Positions 55,601 to 64,000 of a DNA stretch of 64,000 bases are shown one piece after another. Position 1 is the stretch's first letter. Each line of letters starts with the position of its first letter. The notes under the pieces were generated by a model. It had not been told where the DNA came from. It was given only the letters and a program-made list of their open reading frames with translations, and made no database searches. The stretch comes from Triglochin maritima (Eukaryota; Streptophyta; Magnoliopsida; Alismatales; Juncaginaceae), in assembly GCA_963682175.1 (NCBI GenBank), contig OY821771.1, positions 13,391,001 through 13,455,000 of the forward strand, written 5' to 3'. Both the position numbers and the translations under genes were made by a program.

Positions 55601-55603
55601 AGT

Positions 55604-56580
55604 TGTAACGTCCTCAACAGTGGAAAATTTCAAATCTAAAACATACAATTGACTCGAGGATATTACGACAATACACAAGAAAATAAGTGCACCAACATAT
55701 AATATATATCTAATAGAGTTAACAAAATGGTGATTACATCAAAAGCTCGTAAAAGTGTATATAATCACAACCACCTCAAAAGAAAGGAAAACATGATCTG
55801 ATCCCGAGTACTCCGCAATCACCACCCTGTTAAACAATATGAAACTATACCTGAATTTTCATAATGAAACCCATATGCCAAACCTAACACATAAATCAAA
55901 CAAATACAACTGCAAACGACATAAGCCCACCCCACAACTATAGAACACCACAAATTGTCTCTTTACCGGAGCTACATGTCTGCCTCAATGTTACCGTCAC
56001 GTCGACAACAAAGACGACAACAAATACGATCCACTCCGTAGAGCCACAACTGATCGATATTAGGCCGGTCTGTCTGTCCGTTGCCCCCAAAAGGACCGGT
56101 GAACCCGTTCACTTTAGTCGATAAAAAACAAACATAAAATATACCAAACTGTGCAGAAACGGTCGACCGAACAAGTCAACCATCTCCGCAACCGGTCAAA
56201 CCACAAACTAATAAAATGACTAATCGGCCACAATAATATTAAATTCAACGTCTCATCGGTCAAACGACAAAGGTGACCTGGTCGACCGGAAAAACACATG
56301 GACTCACCTTTTCTCAAGGCCCACGACCAGTCGAACGAAACGCACACCGGTCGAATAGACTTTAAGTCAATTTAAGTAATCGGTCAAACGATTTCGAAGA
56401 GCGGTCAGCCGTTTAGATGGTCTAAGCTCTCAACCGACTTACTACAATGCAATCGGTCGAATTGGTCAACGAGGCAGTCGACCGATTAGATGGTTAACGC
56501 CCCCAACTGTCTCACTACAGTGCATTCGGTCGATGGAAAACACTCACAACAAGTTTTAACTTGATCACTTACTTAGGTAG
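55604..56580 (-). repeat. Gypsy-2 5' LTR remnant
   Basis: The plus strand starts TGTAACGTCCTCAACAG, the same edge as in Gypsy-1, directly after degenerate gag sequence and without a primer site. It carries a sparse palindrome cluster (56160-56540; one perfect GGTCGACC near 56161). It fades into unassigned DNA at about 56580-56690. Confidence 0.7.
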
Positions 56581-56689
56581 GTCCTTCATCCTCTTAACCT
56601 ACGGACTCAACAATGACAAACAATAATGAGAAGTTCGACAATTTAGATGCTGATAAAGGCAGATCAAAGTTAGTGTCATTCGACATCTC

Positions 56690-57020
56690 GAATCCTTAAG
56701 AAAGTAAGGTGCATTTCAATAGTCGTATTACCACTGTCGGAAATAGTGTTTGTCTAGTGTTGCAGTCGATGAAGTGAATTTTTCAGAGTTGAATGAGCAT
56801 TTTCGACCCGCGTAGTGTTGCCAAAGTGAATGACTTTTGTTTGTCCAATTCAACACAAACTTTTCTTTATGCACTAACCATGTCTCATCCACACTTGTAA
56901 TAGCTAGCCAACTCATATAGGCATCTTTCAAAGCAGTCACAATTTTATACACCTTCTCTGAAGTAAGCATGACTATCCTCCACTTTTCGTACTTAAAATT
57001 CTCTGCTGAGTGTTTGTTTT
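56690..57020 (-). pseudogene. MULE transposase fragment
   Basis: The minus-strand frame at 56970-56728 reads KVYKIVTALKDAYMSWLAIT then HKEKFVLNWTNK. It corresponds to 49690-49900 (TALKDTYMCWPAIT, HKERLVLNWTNK). DNA similarity continues to CAGAGAATTTTAAG at about 57005. It is cut by the start of the Copia-C LTR. Confidence 0.75.
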
Positions 57021-58099
57021 TGAAGGGAATGTGTTCTAAAAGTTTTACTTTTAAATGTCAATTATTATGAATTAAATGAGAAAATCGTTTTGTTCCTTGT
57101 TTATGTTATTCGTCTTTTAGAAGTGTTAAGGAAGATGCTCTTGGTCCTTAACCGTAGAGCTCTAAAAGATATTGGTTTACATAAAACAAAAGATATTCAC
57201 AATTATGGTAATTAACATGGGACATTAATTATCGGGTTAAGATTGTCGTGTTGGTCATAGATCATTGTAGCTCTACAAGTGAGTGACAACACGGGTATGC
57301 AAAAGAGGAAAATATTACTTTTGTATACTGAATAGACCTAATAAGTAAAATATTATAGAAATGTGTTTCTGTGTCATTAATATTTTACTGTGTCCTTGGT
57401 CCTTTGATATGAGACTTATATCCGATCGCTTAAGGAGACCTTAATTAGACTAGTGTCTTGAGCTATCGATGAGTGTAGTGTAAAGACATTAGTTGGTTAA
57501 GTACAACTTTTGTTAGAGAAGATAGCTAGTCAAAAGATTATCATTGCCCCTCTTAATTGAGTAATGATATTAATGAGCCCCTTGATAAAGCAAAGTTATA
57601 ATGTGCACAATGTGATTTGAGTTAAGTCAAATATTTATAACTAGCTTAAAGAGATCAAGAAATGAATACTAATATACAAAGATGACACAATGCTACTTTG
57701 TATGTATTCTTAATATCATGAGGCAAGGGATGGACACAAGTGGTGCACTCCATCACTAATTGGATCGGGTTTTAGTTCGAGCTGAATTAAGACATCTAGC
57801 TAATTGGAAATTATAATGTGTAGCTAGATACCGCTTATAATTTGTGATGTTAAGCTATTAATATCACTGCCAATTTAGCTTAGATCCTCTCATATGTCAC
57901 ACCATAAAACTGGGAAACAAGAAAGTGATTTTATGTTCATATGATGTATCGAATTTCGTATACATGTGGTGAATCGATAAAATCATTATGTCATGAAAAT
58001 GACATATTTAGAATCATGAATTTATATATGAGATGTAAATATATTATGGGGTGTGATTGTTTGATATTACATATGTGATATATTGCATAGGATATATAA

Positions 58100-58315
58100 A
58101 TTAGCTATAACCCCAAAGATCGAATTTTGTTGGGAATTAATCCAAAATTCGATAAAGCAAATTAATTAATTAAATTTGCTAAAACCCCAAATACGAATTT
58201 TGTTGGGAATTAAACCAAAATTCGATAAAGGCAAATTAATTAAATTTCCTCAAACAAAAAAAATGAATTTTGTTGGGAATTAATCCAAAATTCGATAAAG
58301 GCAAATTAATTAAGG
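58100..58315 (+). repeat. Triplicated about 72-bp inverted-repeat module in Copia-C U3
   Basis: Three tandem units starting near 58121, 58194 and 58264 (periods 73 and 70). Units 1 and 2 contain CGAATTTTG...CAAAATTCG, a perfect 9-bp inverted repeat about 13 bp apart. Unit 3 starts with TG in place of CG. Copia-A has one such unit at about 11020-11065, just before its palindrome cluster. Confidence 0.88.
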
Positions 58316-58461
58316 AATTATTGATCATGATTTTGACTTGGTCAATTATGATTAAATTTGGATGTGGATTAATAAATTTAATATTGAGAATTGGTCTTAA
58401 GAGAGAAATACATGGAAGAATGGGTCAATGCATAGCCCATGATGTGGAAATTAAAGGAGCC

Positions 58462-58469
58462 TATAAATA
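58462..58469 (+). promoter_or_regulatory. TATA box of Copia-C 5' LTR
   Basis: TATAAATA in GGAGCCTATAAATAGGCC, aligned with the TATAAAAG box of Copia-A. Confidence 0.7.
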
Positions 58470-58922
58470 GGCCTAATTTCCTTCATTAAAAATAAATATA
58501 TCCAAAATTCTCTCTCTCTAACCACCCCAATTAATCCATCCGAAATTCCTTAGTTAATTTGAGTTTTTGGAGAGTAAAATCTCAGGAAAGAAAAATGGGG
58601 TTATTAGCTAGATTCTAAACCCGTTTGGAGATTGATTGGCTAGCTCATTTCTCTTCAACCTTGTTTAGAGTTTGGTGAACACTCGGAGGCAATCCACCGG
58701 GCGATTCGACCGGCAACGCGACTCCGGATCTTCAAGAGGTTTTAGAGAACCTCTAGGTATGATTCTAATTGCAATTGTTTGTTTGTTCTAATGCATGTTA
58801 AATAATTAGGACAAACAAATGCATGTCTATATGAAAATCGAAGAAAATATGAATGTTTCATTCCTATATGTTTATAAAATTTCGAAAAATATATACATAC
58901 TATAGGGCATGAAATCCAACAG

Positions 58923-58934
58923 TGGTATCAGAGC
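58923..58934 (+). other. Copia-C primer-binding site (initiator Met tRNA)
   Basis: TGGTATCAGAGC, an exact copy of the usual plant copia primer site, one base after the LTR end. Confidence 0.92.
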
Positions 58935-60440
58935 TTTTGATTCATATTATCTTTGATTTAGACTATAAAATCAATCTAGGCTACCATCTAGAATCAAAAC
59001 AATTCGGTTTTGTGTCTTTTTCGAGTTTTTCGATGTTTTGTTGATAAAATTCTAATAAATTCGTTTTGATGGTTTTATATGTTTTAAAACATCACACATG
59101 ATTGTTAGTATTGAAATTTAGACATTTGTCTAATTTATAGAATTTTCGTTTTATTTTAAATGATTATTTTATAAAGGAATCAACAAAGTCGAAAAGGACT
59201 AATGTTCATCTTTCCTTTTGGAAATTGGATGAACGGCGGTTCAAAATAATTAATTTTGAACTATGGATGCATGAAAATCATTTTAATGGATTTCAAATGA
59301 TTTTTCTAGAATTGTTTGATTTTAGATGCTTGATAATCTAGATTAAATAGTTTAGATTGGACATGCGTGTATGCGTTGCTCGAGTTGTTTTTGCAGGAAT
59401 TTTGAGTTTATATGTTCCAAATCAGCAACTATGAATGTTTATAATTGTTATAATGCAGGGGCTTATGTATGTAAAAGCCAAATTCTCTATTTCCATCTTT
59501 TAGATAAATTGCATATGCATATGAGAGGTTTTTACATAGGACTTGCACTAGTCGGTTTTTATCGAATGTGAGGAGCATGTTTATTTTCTGTAAAATCTAC
59601 ATCTCCGATGCAAGAGGAAGTCGCCGCTGTAGCGCATCGATCGAGGATCGAGGATCAGGGATCGAGGCTCAAGGATCGAAGGGAACATATAAACTCACAC
59701 GATATGGATTGTGTGAATGTTTAATTTCTGTTTTTTTTTATTTCTGCTATGCATGTGATGAATGTGGTGAATGTTAGGATGTGTATGAATATTAATATGC
59801 ATGATAACCTAAAATTCCAAATCACATATAAATATATGAAATTGTCCAATAAAAATTAAGAATAATTTCCTTCTTATTTCATCCACTAGCAGCCATTGAT
59901 CGAGGGATACTCTGCTCGCCCTTAGCGGGAGATAGCTCCCTCCATCTTTGGGAATAGTGGGAGATATAATAGTTGTCTGTTGTTGTGCCACAATTAAATG
60001 TATGAGGTGTGATTCACCCTAGTGAACCCCGAGTATGTTTAGTTGTGAATACAATGGATAAACGTATCTCGTATCAAATGAAAATAAGTTTTCTTAACAT
60101 TACCTAGAGCCCTCGCTCGGTTTTGGGAAAAAGTTTTCTTACGAGGATAGGTCGCATTGCCTCATAATTAAAACGACAAGAATCACAAAAGTTTGAAGAT
60201 GCTAATATTGCTAAAATTCAAAAAGGTTGTGATTAGAAAATGTTTTCTTACCTTGATATTGTAATGTATTCGATAGCCCTTAGCTAGTCTATATTACAAT
60301 TGATAGGATCTTGGATTGTTGCATTTATGGGCAAAAATTTTAATTTGCAACATTTACATTTATATATTCGATATATGTATGCATGTGTACTAAAACATAA
60401 AATTGGCATTAAAATCCTGTATGATTTATTTTGTAGAAAA
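58935..60440 (+). other. Copia-C untranslated leader
   Basis: 1.5 kb without a credible gene. It includes GATCGAGG-like short repeats (59638-59690) and the conserved CTTAGCGGGAGATAGC block (59920). Frames at 59371-59571 and 59568-59777 overlap these conserved RNA-like blocks and are not supported as proteins. Confidence 0.65.
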
Positions 60441-63018
60441 ATGTCGAACATCCAACCTATCGTACGATCCATGATAGAAAAACACCATTTAGCAAATGAT
60501 GGCTCAAACTTCATTAGTTGGCAACTCAAACTCAACATCATGTTAAAGTTTGAGAAACTATCTCACATTTTGGAATGTCCAATCCCAAAGTGGAATGAGA
60601 GATTAACCGATGAAGAGAAAAAGAGGCTAAAGCCAAGTGGGAAGACCAAGAGAACCAAGTTCACGGTCTTATGCTAGCATCTATGGGTGACTCGCTTCAA
60701 GCGAAATACTTGGATTCAAAACCCAAGAAGACCATGGAGATCAAAGATGTTCATGGATAGTGCCCAAAAAAAGCGCTATAAGACCACCATCGCACTCACA
60801 AGGTGCCATATGGCGGAGGGAACATCGGTATCTGTGCATTTTCTCACGATGCAAGGATACCTTGAGAAGTTGGCAAAGCTCTCTTCACCAATGCCCGAGA
60901 ACATTGCTGAAGATATGATTCTTGGCTCTCTAGCCCCGTCCTTTAAGGACTTTGTTATGCACTACCACGTGCGTGAAAAAGGGGTGAGTCTTGAGGAGCT
61001 TCACAACGCTCTCAAAACTGCTGAAGTTGATATGGGCAAGGGTAGGGACAAGCAAGTCCTTGCCATCCATGGAAGGAGCCAAAAGATTGGTAAAGGAAAG
61101 GGCAAATCTACCAAAAGTGGTTCAATCAAGAGCAAGGGAGTAGGAGGTGCTCATAAGAGTGCCTCGAGGGGGAAATCTCAGAAATCTCCAACTCCCAATA
61201 CGGAGTACTTTCACTGCGGTGAAAAAGGACACATCCGGCCAAATTGCCCCAAGTATAAGGAAGACCTTGACAACGGAGTGATTGAACGTCGGCGCCCCAA
61301 AAAGGCCAAAGGTATATTTGTTATTGAAATAAATTTAGCCACCTCTGTCCAGGATTGGGTAATTGATACCGGATCTTGCGCTCACATAGTTTCTAATGTG
61401 CAGCTACTCATGGATAGGAAGGAACTCGTACGGAACGAGATTGAATTGGAGGTCGGAAATGGTGCGAACGTGTCTGCGGTTGCACAAGGTTCTGTGGTGC
61501 TTCAATTGTGTAGTGGTTTAAATTTATGTCTAAAGAATGTTTATTATGTACCTTCGATTAGCAAGAATATTATTTTTGTATCATGTTTGGATATGGATAA
61601 TTTCAATATAAATGTTTCAAATTCTTGTTTGTCTATATCGAAGAATGGTGTTTTCTATGCAAATGCATTCATAAGGAATAGTCTCTATTTGCTTGAATTG
61701 AATAATAAACAAATCTTTAATATCAATAACAAAAGACTTAAGACCACTCACGAGAATGATACTCTCTTGTGGCACTATCGTTTTGGTTACATAAATGAAA
61801 AACGCATCAAGAAATTGCAAGAAGCTAACCTTCTTGGTCTACTTGATTTTAAATCATTGGAGACGTGCCAACCATGTCTAATGGGAAAAATGACCAAAAA
61901 GCCTTTCAAGAAGAAAGGCCCAAGGGCGAGTGGCTTGTTGGATTTGATACATTCCGATGTATGTGGTCCAATGAGTACTAGTGTACGAGATGGTTTCAGG
62001 TACTTCATTACGTTCACGGATGATTATAGTCGTTATGACTATATTTATCTAATGAGAAACAAAAGTGAATCTTTTGACAAGTTCAAAGAATTCAAGAATG
62101 AAGTAGAGAACCAACTCGACAAGAAAATCAAGTCTCTAAGAACGGATTGTGGAGGTGAGTACTTAAGTGCCGAATTTGACTTATACCTAAAGGAGTTTGG
62201 TATTGTACCTCAACTCACCCCTCCCGGTACACACACCTCAATAGAATGGGGTATCCGAAAGGAGGAATAAGACATTGCTCGACATGGTTCGGTCAATAAT
62301 GAGTCATGCGGAATTATCTCTTTACTTTTGGAGTTATGCACTACAAACTGCGGCTTACACACTAAATAATGTTCCATCCAAATCCGTGGAGAAAACTCCT
62401 TATGAGCTATGGAGTGGTAAAACACCGAAGCTCAATTTTCTCAAGATTTGGGGTTGTGAGGCTTACGTCAAGAGATTGATGTCGACCAAACTTCAACCAA
62501 AAGCGGATAAGTGCTTCTTTATTGGTTATCCTCGTGAGACAAGAGGATACTACTTTTGGCATATCACCTCCAATCGAGTAATTGTAGAGAGGGATGCCAC
62601 ATTTCTGGAAAAGGAATTTCTAGAAAGAGTAAAAAGTAGGGGGAGTAGGGTTGTGCTTGAGGAAACTCAAGATACTCTACAAGATCATGACATGAATGAT
62701 GACATTCAAGATCATGAAGGCCCAACCGAGATTCCCTTTGTTAGTGGGAGCGTGAGCGAGAGACCATCACAAGTAACTGTGATAGAATCTCAATCATCCC
62801 CACCAAGTGTACGTTCAAGAGTTGAACGTGAACCCACTCCTCAAGAAATTATGGAAGAAGTTCCAGAGACACGAGAAGAACCAAAAGAACTTAGAAGATC
62901 AACAAGGGAAAGGAAGAAACCTGATTTGTATCTGGGACTTCATGAAATCATGGTACTAGATACCAATGATCCCTTGACCTTCCAAGAAGCAATGGATAGG
63001 GAAGACTCCAAACTATGA
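60441..63018 (+). pseudogene. Copia-C gag-protease-integrase
   Basis: ATG at 60441 (MSNIQPIVRSMIEKH). A frameshift near 60620 and a compensating 5-nt loss near 60745 corrupt about 40 residues of Gag; the rest is open to 62270. The zinc knuckle reads YFHCGEKGHIRPNC, so its first Cys is Tyr, whereas Copia-A and Copia-B keep Cys. The protease site is intact (DWVIDTGSCAHIVSN near 61360). The integrase has HSDVCGPMSTSVRDG, TDDYSRYDYIY and TDCGGEYLSAEFD. A 4-nt insertion near 62230 shifts the frame; the correct frame resumes at 62275 and continues through GCEAYVKRLMSTKLQ to a TGA at 63016-63018 in place of Trp. Confidence 0.88.
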
Positions 63019-64000
63019 CTTAAGGCCATGGAATCCGAAATAGAATGCATGTATGATAATCAAGTATGGGACTTGGTTGACCTTCCTCAAGGGAAAAATA
63101 CCATTCATAATAAATGGGTTTTTAAGAGGAAGATGGACATGAATGGGAACTTGACGACCTACAAAGCGAGGCTTGTAGCGAAGGGTTTCACTCAAGTTCA
63201 AGGAATTGACTATGATGAAACTTTTTCACCGGTTGCCATGTTCAAGTCTATTCGGATCATGCTCGCTATTGCCACATTTCACGATTATGAAATATGGCAA
63301 ATGAATGTCAAAACGGCATTACTTAATGGGAACTTGGAGGAGGATGTGTACATGGTACAACCTCAAGGTTTTGAAGATCCAAAGAATAGCGAGAAGGTAT
63401 GCAAGCTTCAAAGATCCATCTATGGATTGAAGCAAGCATCAAGGAGTTGGAACAAACGCTTTGACGAGGAAGTGAAGAAGCTTCACTTCATTCAAAGTAA
63501 GGAAGAACCTTGTATATACAAGAAGGTTAGTGGGAGTCATGTAGTATTCCTAATCTTATATGTCGATGACATATTGCTTATGGGCAATCATATTCCTTTG
63601 CTTGAGCAAACGAGAAGTTCATTGAAATCTGCATTTTCGAAGAAAGACATGGGTGATGCTCAATACATCTTGGGAATCAAGATATATCGAGATAGATCTC
63701 GCAGACTCATTAGCCTCAGTCAACGTACATACATTGACAAGGTCTTGGAAAGGTTCAAGATGAACAACTCCAAAAAGGGCAGTGTGCCAATGAGTATGGG
63801 TGTGCAACTCAAGAAGTCTCAACGTGCGGAATCGCGTAAGGACTTAGAGTACATGAAGGATGTCCCTTATGCTTCGGCAATTGGGTCGATCATGTACGCG
63901 ATGACTTGCACAAGACCCGATGTCTCGTATGCTCTAAGCGTGACAAGTTGTCACCAATCCAACGCAGGTCCTAAGCATTGGACAACGGTCAAGAATATCC
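63019..64000 (+). pseudogene. Copia-C reverse transcriptase, open to window end
   Basis: Continues in the same frame after the TGA at 63016-63018 and stays open for 327 codons to the window edge. Motifs: NKWVFKRKMDMNGNLTTYKA, YDETFSPVAMFKSIR, SIYGLKQASRSWNKRFDEE and the catalytic LYVDDILLMGN (near 63560). Then come LGIKIYRDRSRRLISLSQRT and the start of the connection to RNase H (PYASAIGSIMYAMTCTRPDV). One oddity: MNVKTALLNGN where copia elements usually have MDVKTAFLNG, so the first catalytic Asp appears to be Asn. Confidence 0.88.

Larger units (their letters stand above)
50690..56580 (-). mobile_element. Gypsy-2, decayed Ty3/gypsy element
   Basis: Minus strand: 5' LTR remnant 56580-55604, internal 55600-51950 with knuckle, protease, reverse transcriptase, RNase H and integrase in that order, and truncated 3' LTR 51949-50690. 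The order (RNase H before integrase, C-terminal GPFEIL-type block) is that of chromodomain-lineage gypsy elements. The primer site and N-terminal gag are missing, and the LTRs are related to those of Gypsy-1. No target duplication was found, as both outer ends are truncated. Confidence 0.78.
57030..58921 (+). repeat. Copia-C 5' LTR
   Basis: 1892 bp, from TGTGTTCTAAAAGTTTTACT to GGGCATGAAATCCAACA. Similar to the Copia-A LTR over most of its length, but the CGGTCGACCG cluster is absent and a triplicated module stands at the same point (58100-58315). Confidence 0.88.
57030..64000 (+). mobile_element. Copia-C, Ty1/copia element, continues past window
   Basis: 5' LTR (57030-58921), exact initiator-Met-tRNA primer site (58923-58934), leader, gag-pol from 60441 to the window end inside reverse transcriptase/RNase H. 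Same family as Copia-A and Copia-B. It replaced the end of an older MULE fragment. It is more complete than its relatives but has at least three frameshifts and one stop. Confidence 0.9.

Noticed and set aside
1..64000. Endogenous pararetrovirus
   Set aside because: All reverse-transcribing sequences have LTRs, retrotransposon primer sites and integrase; no movement protein or viral coat motif was seen.

Overview
The window is plant nuclear DNA from an intergenic, transposon-dense region. The elements are all of plant type: Ty1/copia and Ty3/gypsy LTR retrotransposons, FAR1-like Mutator (MULE) transposases, and two LTR elements primed by the 3' end of tRNA-Asp, as in the Athila/Tat group. I see no convincing host gene, no tRNA or rRNA gene and no CRISPR array. 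The species cannot be named from the sequence alone.

Layout. 1-5264: MULE copy 1, cut by the window edge, with a coiled-coil exon, a 21-bp tandem array and a minus-strand FAR1-type transposase that carries an internal deletion. 5265-8432: non-coding DNA with a diverged tandem duplication and a G26 tract. 8438-9810: a solo LTR with the duplication ATTAT. 9949-28195: Copia-A (+), broken by MULE copy 2 (15989-26955), which is itself broken by Athila-like element A (17916-24356, duplication GATAT). 28252-48464: Gypsy-1 (-), bounded by the duplication CAACC. Copia-B (28611-44974, -) lies inside its 3' LTR, and Athila-like element B (32413-39666, duplication GTCTC) lies inside Copia-B. 48840-50680: decayed MULE transposase in two partial copies. 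50690-56580: Gypsy-2 (-), decayed. 56690-57020: another MULE scrap. 57030-64000: Copia-C (+), which runs off the window with an open reverse transcriptase frame.

Two three-layer nests can be read directly: Copia-A > MULE-2 > Athila-like A, and Gypsy-1 > Copia-B > Athila-like B. The two innermost elements are the youngest; I count only about five differences between the LTRs of each pair. They share LTRs, leader and 3' region but carry different ORFs. One is a Gag-protease of 820 aa. The other is a 491-aa zinc-knuckle protein without the Gag core or protease. Neither has reverse transcriptase or integrase, so both must depend on an autonomous relative.

The most unusual signals are short palindromic modules amplified in regulatory parts of otherwise unrelated elements. 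Clusters of CGGTCGACCG lie in the solo LTR, in copia LTRs and in gypsy LTRs. Arrays of about 21 bp around TCCGGA fill the flanks and the introns of the MULE genes. Copia-C has an inverted-repeat module in triplicate where its relatives have the CGGTCGACCG cluster. GCGGCG stem-loops recur in the LTRs and leaders of the Athila-like pair.
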